Below are positions 26,883 through 35,676 of a DNA stretch of 61,928 nt, piece after piece. Positions within the stretch are counted from its first letter, which is position 1; each line of letters starts with the position of its first letter. A program made the position numbers and the translations under genes. The notes under the pieces were generated by a model, which was not told the origin of the DNA, searched no databases, and saw nothing but the letters and a program-made list of their open reading frames with translations. Source of the DNA: Bermanella sp047628755 (GTDB lineage Bacteria; Pseudomonadota; Gammaproteobacteria; Pseudomonadales; Oceanobacteraceae); contig JBLHVV010000004.1 of the NCBI GenBank assembly GCA_047628755.1, positions 1 through 61,928 on the forward strand, read 5' to 3'.

Positions 26883-29633
26883 ATGAACTACACGATGAAC
26901 TATAGGAGCATTCAAAAACGCTTACTCATCATCACTCTTTTACCATGTTTGGTGACGGCTCTGGCTCTAGGGAGCTATTTTAGTATTGATCGTTTTTATC
27001 AGTTGCATCAACAGTTTAGAACCCAAGCTAGCCTCCTTAGTCAACAAATTGCTTTGCAAGCACACATACTAATTGAACGAGACGATTCAATATCCCTTGG
27101 AGAAAAGCAAGATCTAGGGCTTAAGCATTATATGACGCTGCCAAATTTACGCAGCATCTCTCTGTTAGACCCAAGCCAAAAAATATTGCAGCATATTGGC
27201 CCCAATATGCTGCCTCAATCGTCTAACTTAATCATAGATAACGAAACACATCGTTTTGAAACTGCCAGCAGCCTGCGGATTAAAGCTCCTGTTTTCTCCC
27301 CTTACGATTCTTTGCATACTAAATTACTAGGCTGGGTAGAAATTGAGTTAAGCACTGATTCACAAAAACTAAATCAATACACTTCGTTATTTATTAATAT
27401 TTTATTAACACTAGGTTTCTGCTTTTTAGCTGTAATTTTGGCATACAAAGCCAGTGCAAGAATTACCAAACCTTTTCAGCAAGTGTCTGCTACTTTGAAG
27501 CAGTTAGGTTCAGGAAATTTAAATGCACGCATTGGGTTAAGCGCACAGACCGAGCTAAATGAACTTGCCACTGGCATTAACACCATGGCCGCTAGCTTGC
27601 AGCGCTCCCAACAAGAAATGCAAGAAAACGTTGAGCAGGCCACAGAGGATTTAAAACATACGTTGGATGAACTAGAAACTCAAAATATTGAATTAAGCAT
27701 GGCCCGACGAAGTGCTCAAGAAGCCAGTAAGACAAAATCAGAATTTCTTGCGAACATGAGCCATGAAATTCGTACACCACTAAATGGTATTTTGGGTTTT
27801 AGTAAGCTATTGGAAAAGACCCGATTAAATAAGCGCCAGATGGATTATTTGAATACCATTGAAACTTCATCAAGTAGTTTATTAAGTATTATTAATGACA
27901 TTTTAGATTTCTCTAAAATCGAAGCTGGAAAATTAGTGCTAGACTCGGTGCCTGTTCACCTTCGTGATTTAACTGACGAAGTACTGACTATGCTGGCACC
28001 CGAAGCCCATAAAAAAGGCATCGAGCTAGCAGCCCTAGTGTATCAAGATGTACCTTACGAATTAATCGGTGACCCGGTTCGCTTAAAACAAGTACTAACT
28101 AATCTAATTAGTAATGCTATTAAATTTACCGAATCAGGTTCGGTAATTGTTCGTATTATGCTTGAAGAAGAGTTAGAGAATGATGCGGCACTAAAGGTAA
28201 CAGTAACTGACACCGGCATTGGTTTAAGCCCCAATCAACAAAAGCAACTATTCAGCGCATTTAGTCAGGCTGATTCATCAACCACTCGTCGTTTTGGTGG
28301 TACCGGCTTAGGATTAGTTATTAGCCAGTATTTAGCGGCACATATGCAAGGTGAAATTGGCGTAGAAAGTGAAGCTGGTGAAGGTTCTGTATTTTGGTTT
28401 ACTGGAAAATTTAATACTTTTGAGTCTTATGAAGAACATTGGAAAGATGCCGCCTGGTTTAATAAACGGGTCTATATTTTCTCTAAATGGGAAGCTAGCA
28501 GGCAGATGTTAAAGAATCATTTAAGCCAGCTTGGATATTCGGTCGAATCATTTAAATCGGCGAAAGATTTAGTGTTGACCCAAAACAAAAAACCAGCTGA
28601 TTTAATTTTACTGGATATGGATAATAACCTTGAAGCTTATTTAATTAAGGAATTAAAAGAACATAGCCATGTGGTTGCGTTATTGACTAACAACGACTGC
28701 AAATATTGGCAGCAATTAGATGATTTAGCGATTAAACATAACTTGGTTTTCCCTATTTCATTTCGCAGCTTAACGTTATTATCACAAGAGCTATACGAAT
28801 ATTCGGACAGGCGCCAACATCTAATGCTGCCGCTCCCTGACATAAATGTTTTAGCCGTTGACGACAACGCCCCTAACCTGGAGTTACTAACCACTTGGCT
28901 ACAAGACTTAAATGTAAACGTAACTCAGGCTCATAGTGGATTACAGGCGGTTGAGTATGGGATTACTCAGACCTTTGATTTAATTTTTATGGACATTCAA
29001 ATGCCAGACCTAGATGGCATTGAAGCTACAGCTCAAATTCGAGAGCAAGGCATTAATAAAACAACCCCTCTAGTGGCACTAACTGCCCATGCATTAGACA
29101 ACGAACGTAAGAGTTTATTAAGTAACGGTTTTGATGACTACTTAACAAAACCATTAAGTGAAGACCAACTGATTAATACGCTTTCAAGATGGACAAACTT
29201 TAAAGCATCGCGATTACAGCAAACGCCTATGGCATACCGAAATAAGCACATAGTTTCATCAGGTGATAAGGATGATGAACAGGTTGATATTGTTAATAAC
29301 ATTTTAGATTGGAATGTTTGCTTAAAAATTTCAGGTGGAAAAGCTGAATTAGCACATAAAATGGCGCAAGGGCTGATCAGTGAAGCACAGAATTTACTAA
29401 CAGTTTTAAATAGTAATGCCGAGTCAGCGATTTTATTAGAGCCAATCCATAAAATTCATGGATTATGTAAATACGTTGGGGCCAAAGATCTATTGGAGCA
29501 ATTAGATAAAGCTGAAACTGTTTTAAAAACAGATATAGGTAACTGGAACAATGTTGCTCCAAATTTAATTAATGCTATTGAAAGTCTAGTTGCGTTTACT
29601 CAAGATAATCCTAACTGGTCACGGAATGTGTAA
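26883..29633 (+). CDS. gacS: GacS/BarA hybrid sensor histidine kinase
   Basis: This 916-residue inner-membrane kinase matches GacS/BarA, which through GacA and small RNAs controls CsrA/RsmA-type regulation. Domains in order: TM helix (about 13-30), periplasmic region, TM helix (about 165-187), HAMP (about 190-240), coiled coil, and HisKA with H in NMSHEIRTPLNGI (near 293). Then come HATPase (GLGLVISQY), a degenerate receiver (about 530-640), a functional receiver with D in LIFMDIQMPDLDG (near 703), and a C-terminal HPt domain with H in IHKIHGLCKYVGA (near 863). An alternative ATG four codons later is equally possible, and neither has a clear ribosome-binding site. Divergent cysM supports orthology. 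Confidence 0.94.
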   Translation: MNYTMNYRSIQKRLLIITLLPCLVTALALGSYFSIDRFYQLHQQFRTQASLLSQQIALQAHILIERDDSISLGEKQDLGLKHYMTLPNLRSISLLDPSQKILQHIGPNMLPQSSNLIIDNETHRFETASSLRIKAPVFSPYDSLHTKLLGWVEIELSTDSQKLNQYTSLFINILLTLGFCFLAVILAYKASARITKPFQQVSATLKQLGSGNLNARIGLSAQTELNELATGINTMAASLQRSQQEMQENVEQATEDLKHTLDELETQNIELSMARRSAQEASKTKSEFLANMSHEIRTPLNGILGFSKLLEKTRLNKRQMDYLNTIETSSSSLLSIINDILDFSKIEAGKLVLDSVPVHLRDLTDEVLTMLAPEAHKKGIELAALVYQDVPYELIGDPVRLKQVLTNLISNAIKFTESGSVIVRIMLEEELENDAALKVTVTDTGIGLSPNQQKQLFSAFSQADSSTTRRFGGTGLGLVISQYLAAHMQGEIGVESEAGEGSVFWFTGKFNTFESYEEHWKDAAWFNKRVYIFSKWEASRQMLKNHLSQLGYSVESFKSAKDLVLTQNKKPADLILLDMDNNLEAYLIKELKEHSHVVALLTNNDCKYWQQLDDLAIKHNLVFPISFRSLTLLSQELYEYSDRRQHLMLPLPDINVLAVDDNAPNLELLTTWLQDLNVNVTQAHSGLQAVEYGITQTFDLIFMDIQMPDLDGIEATAQIREQGINKTTPLVALTAHALDNERKSLLSNGFDDYLTKPLSEDQLINTLSRWTNFKASRLQQTPMAYRNKHIVSSGDKDDEQVDIVNNILDWNVCLKISGGKAELAHKMAQGLISEAQNLLTVLNSNAESAILLEPIHKIHGLCKYVGAKDLLEQLDKAETVLKTDIGNWNNVAPNLINAIESLVAFTQDNPNWSRNV

Positions 29634-29659
29634 TAGGTAAAGCGTTTACTCTTAGTGTT

Positions 29660-30043
29660 TTATACAAGTGTACAAAACGCCATAGCATAAAGGCGCTCAT
29701 CACTTAAACTAATTAGAACATTTTTTCCGCCCAACGCTTTCATACGGACTTCAGCTTTGCCACTCAACACCATTTGAGGTGCACCAAGTTCGTTATTAGT
29801 GACTTCCATTTGCTGCCAACCAATGCCCTTGGCAATACCTGTACCTAAGGCTTTTGCCACCGCTTCTTTCACACACCAGCGTTTGGCTAAATAAGAAACT
29901 TGTGACTGCAGGCTTGATATATTTTCAAATATTTTAATTTCCGAGGGGGTTAAAATTCGCTTAACCAACTTATGACCTTGCCTTGAGTACGCTTCTGCAA
30001 TACGCTCTATTTCAACAATGTCTGTACCAATGGCAATGCTCAT
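29660..30043 (-). CDS. acpS: AcpS, holo-ACP synthase
   Basis: AcpS transfers 4'-phosphopantetheine from CoA to apo-acyl carrier protein. The 127-residue protein has both signatures: IAIGTDIVEIERI at residues 3-15 (metal Asp) and KRWCVKEAVAKALG (catalytic Glu, near 54-67). An AGGT ribosome-binding site lies 7 bases before the ATG. It is the last gene of the lepA-to-acpS block, 29 bases after pdxJ, and converges on gacS. Confidence 0.97.
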   Translation of the reverse strand: MSIAIGTDIVEIERIAEAYSRQGHKLVKRILTPSEIKIFENISSLQSQVSYLAKRWCVKEAVAKALGTGIAKGIGWQQMEVTNNELGAPQMVLSGKAEVRMKALGGKNVLISLSDERLYAMAFCTLV

Positions 30044-30072
30044 GCTGTTACCTATTATCTAATGCCTGTTGC

Positions 30073-30819
30073 CTAAGCTTGGTGAGATGCATTTTCGACT
30101 AAATCACGCATCTCTTTAACCGCAGTTTTTAAACCCACAAACATAGAATGGGCCATAATAGCGTGACCAATATTAAGCTCATTAATCCCTTCAATTGCGG
30201 CTATGGCTTCAGTATTATGATAATTTAAACCGTGACCAGCATTCACAATCAAGCCTAAACCTAATGCAAATTCAGTTGCTTGAGTAATTCGAATTAATTC
30301 TTTTTGTTGTTGCTCTGGAGAATCAGCGTCGGCGTAGTGGCCTGTGTGTATCTCAATAACAGGGGCACCACAGCGTTTTGCCGCTTCAATTTGCTGTTCA
30401 TTGGGATCAATAAACAACGAAACTTCACTGCCTACTGCTGCCAACCGGTCACAGGCTGACTTAATGTTGGTTTCGTTACCTATTACATCTAAACCACCCT
30501 CGGTGGTTAATTCTTCACGCTTTTCTGGGACTAAACATACTGCAGCAGGCTTTACATTTTCTGCGATGGCGATCATCTCTTCAGTAACTGCCATCTCTAA
30601 GTTCATGCGGGTATTAAGCATGCCATTTAATACATATACGTCTCGGTCTTGAATGTGACGGCGGTCTTCGCGCAAATGAAGTGTAATTCCATCAGCACCT
30701 GCCTCTTCGGCTTGCAGTGCGGCGTATACTGGGTCTGGATAACGAGTACCTCGGGCTTGGCGCAAAGTAGCAACATGATCAATATTAACGCCTAATAAAA
30801 CTCGGTTTGTAGCTTTCAC
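30073..30819 (-). CDS. pdxJ: PdxJ, pyridoxine 5'-phosphate synthase
   Basis: PdxJ condenses 1-deoxyxylulose 5-phosphate with aminoacetone phosphate to give pyridoxine 5'-phosphate. The protein has the conserved GVNIDHVATLRQARGT start block, HLREDRRHI with catalytic His residues, EIHTGHYA and GHGLNYHN. I place the start at the GTG at 30817-30819 (MKATNRVLLG, 248 residues) because AGGAG sits exactly 6 bases before it. The in-frame ATG at 30838 would place that strong site inside the gene and add seven residues unlike homologues. It sits between recO and acpS as in E. coli and Pseudomonas. Confidence 0.95.
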   Translation of the reverse strand: MKATNRVLLGVNIDHVATLRQARGTRYPDPVYAALQAEEAGADGITLHLREDRRHIQDRDVYVLNGMLNTRMNLEMAVTEEMIAIAENVKPAAVCLVPEKREELTTEGGLDVIGNETNIKSACDRLAAVGSEVSLFIDPNEQQIEAAKRCGAPVIEIHTGHYADADSPEQQQKELIRITQATEFALGLGLIVNAGHGLNYHNTEAIAAIEGINELNIGHAIMAHSMFVGLKTAVKEMRDLVENASHQA

Positions 30820-30857
30820 ACAATTCTCCTGTAGGCTCATGGCAAGTAGTATATTCG

Positions 30858-31577
30858 CTATGACGAAAGGCCTTTATACTGTTTTAGTAATTCTCGGGCT
30901 TGAATAGGCTTATAACCAATTATTGGCCTAATGGCTAAACGCAGCAGTCGTTTAGACATTTTTAATGTGCTGGCTTCTGAAAAATCTTGATGGGATAAAT
31001 TAATCAAATCATCACCTAAAAAGCAACTGTTTGGATTTTTGTTTACGTAGATTGGTGACACTTGGGTCATACCTTGCTCAACAAAAAAACCGTAATACAG
31101 TGTTTCAGTAACCACTTCGCCTGTCTTAAAATCCATTTCCCACTGATAATTTTGGCCCATATGCTCTAGCAAAGTTAGTTCAAATCGCCTTAAAGATTGC
31201 TCTAGATTATCGTTATTCAAACTTACCAATGCCTCCTGATAAGCATCAAATAACGCTTCATCTTCTATTTCAGTCTCGCTGCGCAGTGCTCTTAAGATAA
31301 CTTCGTTAACATAAAAACCACTGAATAGGGCATCGCCTTTTAAAGCCAATGGCAGACTTAAGCTTTCGTATCCATCAAGGTTTTTAAGATCAGAATCACC
31401 CGTGAATGAAATGCTATAACTGACAAATGGTTGCAGGCTTTGGCCTTGGATAATATTGCGTTTAATACCCCGAGCCATGCACCGTATTAAGCCATAATCT
31501 GGGGTTATTAAGTCTACCAGAGCACTGGTTTCTTTATATGGTCGAACATGCAGGACATAGGCTTTTTGTTTAATCAT
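30858..31577 (-). CDS. recO: RecO, DNA repair mediator
   Basis: RecO with RecR loads RecA onto SSB-coated single strands in gap repair. The 239-residue protein has the N-terminal OB fold (AYVLHVRPYKETSALVDLITPDYG) and the family helical domain (GFYVNEVILRAL and FELTLLEHMGQ). The zinc cysteines found in some RecO proteins are absent, as is usual in gammaproteobacteria. It lies between era (114-base gap) and pdxJ in conserved order. Confidence 0.95.
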   Translation of the reverse strand: MIKQKAYVLHVRPYKETSALVDLITPDYGLIRCMARGIKRNIIQGQSLQPFVSYSISFTGDSDLKNLDGYESLSLPLALKGDALFSGFYVNEVILRALRSETEIEDEALFDAYQEALVSLNNDNLEQSLRRFELTLLEHMGQNYQWEMDFKTGEVVTETLYYGFFVEQGMTQVSPIYVNKNPNSCFLGDDLINLSHQDFSEASTLKMSKRLLRLAIRPIIGYKPIQARELLKQYKGLSS

Positions 31578-31691
31578 ATTAAAGAAGGCACATTCATCTT
31601 ACAGATTGTTTAATAGTCGATTATTTTTATTAAAGTAAGCAAAGAATATGAACCCTATTTGAAAGGGCTAACCGCTTCTTGGTTATTCATC

Positions 31692-32588
31692 TTAATCTAT
31701 ATCGTTGTAACCAAGTGACTTTAACGCACGCTCATCATCTGCCCAACCGCCTTTCACTTTTACCCATGTATTAAGCATTACTTTCATGCCAAACATCTCT
31801 TCCATATCTTTACGCGCATCTGTACCGATTAACTTAATACGGGCACCCTTGTCACCAATTAAAATTTTCTTTTGGCCATCCCGTTCTACTAAAATAAGTG
31901 CATGGATGGTAATCAGACGATCGGTTTCTTCGTATTTTTCAATTTCAACCGTCATAGAATAAGGTAATTCGTCACCCAGCTGACGCATGATTTTTTCACG
32001 TACTAGTTCGGCTGCTAAAAAGCGCACGGTGCGATCAGTAAATTGATCCTTATCGTAAAAATGCTCACCTTCAGGAATATAGTTAGCGATTTTATGCTCT
32101 AATTCTTCTACGTTTTTACCTAGCTTAGCACTGATCGGAAACATTTCTAAAAAGTCATGTTTCTTTGCTACTTCTTGCATAAATGGTAATAAGTCAGATT
32201 TATCAGCTAGGTAATCCACTTTATTTACAGCTAATATACAAGGCACTTTAGCGGCTTTAATTTTTTCTAAAACCACTTGGTCTTCATCTGTCCATTTGGT
32301 CCTGTCGATAACAAATACTACCAAATCCACGTCTTTAATCGTGCTAGACGCAACCTTATTAATATATCGGTTTAGAGCCTTTTCGGCATAGCCTTCATGC
32401 AACCCAGGCGTGTCCACATAAATAGCCTGCACTTCGTCTGTGGTTTTCATACCTAGAATTTGATGGCGTGTTGTTTGCGGCTTTCTTGAAGTAATGCTTA
32501 GCTTTTGACCCAAGATACGGTTTATTAAAGTAGACTTACCTACGTTCGGTCGCCCTACTATGGCAATGTAGCCACATTTTTCAGTCAT
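31692..32588 (-). CDS. era: Era, ribosome-assembly GTPase
   Basis: Era binds GTP and the 3' end of 16S rRNA and is essential for 30S maturation. The 298-residue protein has the G-domain motifs GRPNVGKST (12-20), the switch region RKPQTTRHQI, DTPGLHEG, and NKVD (near 124). The C-terminal KH domain follows (about 205-285, with the GDKGARIKLIG loop). Its ATG overlaps the rnc stop as ATGA, showing coupling. Confidence 0.98.
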   Translation of the reverse strand: MTEKCGYIAIVGRPNVGKSTLINRILGQKLSITSRKPQTTRHQILGMKTTDEVQAIYVDTPGLHEGYAEKALNRYINKVASSTIKDVDLVVFVIDRTKWTDEDQVVLEKIKAAKVPCILAVNKVDYLADKSDLLPFMQEVAKKHDFLEMFPISAKLGKNVEELEHKIANYIPEGEHFYDKDQFTDRTVRFLAAELVREKIMRQLGDELPYSMTVEIEKYEETDRLITIHALILVERDGQKKILIGDKGARIKLIGTDARKDMEEMFGMKVMLNTWVKVKGGWADDERALKSLGYNDID

Positions 32589-33265
32589 TCTTCAGCTCCT
32601 AATGTTTTAAGGGCTTTTTGGGCCGCGCTTTGTTCAGCTAGGCGACGGCTACTGCCGACTCCCACTGTAGATTCGGTTAAACTTTCAACTTGGCAAGACA
32701 CTTTAAACTTTTGATCATGAGCTTGGCCAAATACCTCTATAACATCGTATTTAGGTAAACGGTTCTGACTTTTTTGCATATGCTCTTGCAAGCGAGTTTT
32801 AGAGTCTTTTAAATTGTCATCTTCTTTCATGGCGTCTAATCGGCTGCCATACCAGTCAAGTACTCGCTCTTGGGTCACATGAAACCCTGCATCAGAATAG
32901 ATAGCACCTATGATGGCTTCTACCGCATCGGCTAGGATAGATTCACGGTTGAATCCACCGCTTTTTAATTCCCCTGAACCTAATACTAAAAACTCGCCTA
33001 ATTCAAAATGACGGCCTAATTCTGCCAATGTGGTTCCTCGAACTAAGCCAGCACGCAAGCGGCTTAACTTGCCTTCCTTAGCGTTGGGAAATTTTAAAAA
33101 CAATGCCTCAGCAATGACAAAATTAACAATTGAATCACCTAAAAATTCTAATCGCTCGTTGTTTATGCCGCCCTTACTTCTGTGAGTAAGTGCAAGTTCA
33201 ATAAGACTTTCATCTTTGAAGTTATAGCCAATGCGTTGGCTTAATTTTAATAGGGGATTATTCAC
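32585..33265 (-). CDS. rnc: Rnc, ribonuclease III
   Basis: RNase III cleaves double-stranded RNA, including rRNA precursors and many mRNA leaders. The 226-residue protein has the catalytic signature NERLEFLGDSIVN (about 36-48), a second acidic site in DAVEAIIGAIY, and a C-terminal dsRNA-binding domain (about 155-224, ending RLAEQSAAQKALKTLG). The start is a GTG that overlaps the stop of the DUF4845 gene as GTGA, and its own stop overlaps era. These make a coupled trio. Confidence 0.98.
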   Translation of the reverse strand: MNNPLLKLSQRIGYNFKDESLIELALTHRSKGGINNERLEFLGDSIVNFVIAEALFLKFPNAKEGKLSRLRAGLVRGTTLAELGRHFELGEFLVLGSGELKSGGFNRESILADAVEAIIGAIYSDAGFHVTQERVLDWYGSRLDAMKEDDNLKDSKTRLQEHMQKSQNRLPKYDVIEVFGQAHDQKFKVSCQVESLTESTVGVGSSRRLAEQSAAQKALKTLGAEE

Positions 33266-33618
33266 TGAATGTCTACGTAATGCTCAAATGTGGCAACAAG
33301 TTCTATGTTTAAAAAAAAACTTGTGCGGCGTTCATATACCATTTCAATTGCGATGTTAGAACCTTGCCCGGTTACTTCTACAAACTCAAACAATTCGTCA
33401 ATGCCATTGATGCCAAAGCGTTTTGCAATCATGGCTTCTATTCTATTACGTGTCATACCGCCCTCAGCACTTTCTTCAGCTAAGTTTTCGAATACAGTTT
33501 CTACGCTAATATTATCTGAATAAAATGGTACAACTTTCATAATTAATACCAAGCCCATAATCGCTAGAATCAACATAGCCAGCAATGAAATTGCCCCTGC
33601 ACCCTGTTGTTTACCCAT
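33262..33618 (-). CDS. DUF4845 membrane protein
   Basis: A 118-residue protein with one N-terminal transmembrane helix (about 9-29, AISLLAMLILAIMGLVLIMK) and a small periplasmic domain. This is the DUF4845 family regularly found between lepB and rnc in gammaproteobacteria; its function is unknown. It overlaps rnc by 4 bases. Unusually, the gene before it is lepA directly: the expected lepB is missing (127-base gap). Confidence 0.9.
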   Translation of the reverse strand: MGKQQGAGAISLLAMLILAIMGLVLIMKVVPFYSDNISVETVFENLAEESAEGGMTRNRIEAMIAKRFGINGIDELFEFVEVTGQGSNIAIEMVYERRTSFFLNIELVATFEHYVDIQ

Positions 33619-33745
33619 TTTATATCCTTGATTCCATTTTATTTATTATTAGACTTTGTTAATTTTAGTTTAGCTACAACCATCCAATCAGTTACTCAAA
33701 CAGTTTATTAGCAGACTATAATGCAAGGTTATCGCTTTATAGTGG

Positions 33746-35554
33746 CTAGGCATCAACTGATAACACCGCATGGAAGGCTGATTGGGGCACTTCTACATTA
33801 CCCACCTGCTTCATACGCTTCTTGCCATCTTTTTGCTTCTGCAACAATTTTTTCTTACGGCTAACATCACCGCCATAGCATTTAGCAGTTACGTTTTTAC
33901 GCAAAGCTTTTACTGTAGATCGTGACACAATATTGCTACCAATAGCCGATTGAATCGCTACATCAAACATTTGGCGGGGAATTAATTCGGCTAATTTTTC
34001 GCACAATGCGCGTCCGTAACTGCGGGTTTTGTCTCTATGGATGATCACGGCTAAAGCATCAACTCGTTCGCCATTAATCAAAATATCCATTCTTACTAAC
34101 GGAGCCGCTTGAAAATATGAAAAGCCATAATCAAGTGACGCATAACCCCTACTGACAGATTTTAGGCGATCAAAAAAGTCACCTACTACTTCGCTCATGG
34201 GAATGTCGTATTTAAGCGCCACCTGAGTACCTGTAAAGTTCATTTCACGTTGGACGCCACGCTTATCGATGCACAAAGTGATCACATTACCGACCATTTC
34301 TTTAGGCACTAGTATGTTGGCTTCACAAATGGGCTCGCGTAATTCTACAATCTTGCTCGGTTCTGGAAGCTTTGAAGGATTAGCTACTTCTATGACAGAG
34401 CCGTCTTCCATAGCCAGCTCATACACAACTGTAGGAGCGGTAGTGATCAAATCTAAGTTGTATTCGCGTTCTAGGCGTTCTTGAATAATTTCTAAATGAA
34501 GCATACCCAAAAAGCCACAACGGTACCCTAAGCCTAATGCGTCTGATGATTCTGGTTCAAAAAACAACGAGGCATCATTCAATGATAATTTATCTAATGC
34601 ATCGCGAAAGTCTTCGTATTGATCTGAAGATACAGGGAATAAACCAGCATATACTTGAGGCTTAACCTTGGCAAAGCCTGGTAACTTTGAAGTTTGCTCA
34701 GCTTTTCTACTTAATGCGATAGTATCGCCTACCGGTGCACCATGAATATCTTTAATGCCTGCACAAATAAACCCTACTTCACCCGCTTTTAACACATTGG
34801 TCACTACGCGCTTAGGCGTAAATATACCCACACTGTCCGTTTGCCAGTCGCGACCAGTGCTCATTACCCGAATCTTATCGCCTTTTCTCAGAGTTCCATT
34901 CTTCACTCTTACAAGGGATACAACTCCCAAGTAGCTGTCAAACCAAGAATCGATAATTAGACATTGCAGGTCTGCATCCACATCTCCTTGTGGAGCTGGG
35001 ATTTTTTTAATTAAGTCTTCTAGGACATCCTCGATACCCAAGCCACTTTTAGCACTACACTGCACTGCGTCAGTGGCATCAATACCTATAATCTCTTCAA
35101 TTTCTTGAGAAACCTTATCTGGATCGGCCTGAGGTAAATCCATTTTATTTAATACTGGCACTACTTCTAAATCTTGTTCGATAGCGGTATAGCAATTAGC
35201 TACCGACTGGGCCTCTACGCCCTGTGCCGCATCAACCACCAGTAAAGCACCTTCGCAGGCAGCCAAAGAACGAGAAACTTCATAACTGAAATCCACGTGA
35301 CCAGGGGTATCGATGAAATTCAACTGGTAAGTTTTACCATCTTTAGAATTATAGTTTAGCGTCACACTTTGCGCTTTAATGGTTATGCCACGTTCGCGCT
35401 CAATATCCATGCTGTCCAATACTTGGGCCTGCATTTCTCGGTCCGATAGACCTTCACAGTGGGATATAAAGCGGTCGGCCAAAGTGGATTTACCATGGTC
35501 GATATGGGCGATAATTGAGAAATTACGTATGTGTTCCAGACTGCTCACAGACAA
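33746..35554 (-). CDS. lepA: LepA/EF4, translation elongation factor 4
   Basis: LepA is a ribosome-associated GTPase with domains related to EF-G. The 602-residue protein has the P-loop AHIDHGKSTL (16-25), the switch region ERGITIKAQ, DTPGHVDF, and NKMDLPQADP. EF-G-like domains II, III and V follow, then the LepA-specific C-terminal domain ending VPQSAFHAVL. It lies downstream of mucD as in Pseudomonas but is not followed by lepB. Confidence 0.98.
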   Translation of the reverse strand: MSVSSLEHIRNFSIIAHIDHGKSTLADRFISHCEGLSDREMQAQVLDSMDIERERGITIKAQSVTLNYNSKDGKTYQLNFIDTPGHVDFSYEVSRSLAACEGALLVVDAAQGVEAQSVANCYTAIEQDLEVVPVLNKMDLPQADPDKVSQEIEEIIGIDATDAVQCSAKSGLGIEDVLEDLIKKIPAPQGDVDADLQCLIIDSWFDSYLGVVSLVRVKNGTLRKGDKIRVMSTGRDWQTDSVGIFTPKRVVTNVLKAGEVGFICAGIKDIHGAPVGDTIALSRKAEQTSKLPGFAKVKPQVYAGLFPVSSDQYEDFRDALDKLSLNDASLFFEPESSDALGLGYRCGFLGMLHLEIIQERLEREYNLDLITTAPTVVYELAMEDGSVIEVANPSKLPEPSKIVELREPICEANILVPKEMVGNVITLCIDKRGVQREMNFTGTQVALKYDIPMSEVVGDFFDRLKSVSRGYASLDYGFSYFQAAPLVRMDILINGERVDALAVIIHRDKTRSYGRALCEKLAELIPRQMFDVAIQSAIGSNIVSRSTVKALRKNVTAKCYGGDVSRKKKLLQKQKDGKKRMKQVGNVEVPQSAFHAVLSVDA

Positions 35555-35621
35555 GTAAACCTAATAGGTGAAATTAGCCGGAATAGTACACGAAATAGGT
35601 GATTGGCGGAAGTTAGGAAAG

Positions 35622-35652
35622 GCGCATAACACACAATTATGTGATTACGCGC
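35622..35652. other. Imperfect hairpin between mucD and lepA
   Basis: Outer arms GCGC...GCGC and inner CACA...TGTG form an imperfect dyad of about 31 bases in the 122-base gap. There is no T run. It could weaken readthrough from the sigma-E operon or stabilise the 3' end of the mucD mRNA; the evidence is only the symmetry. Confidence 0.3.
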
Positions 35653-35676
35653 TAGAAATAACGTATGAACCAACCT

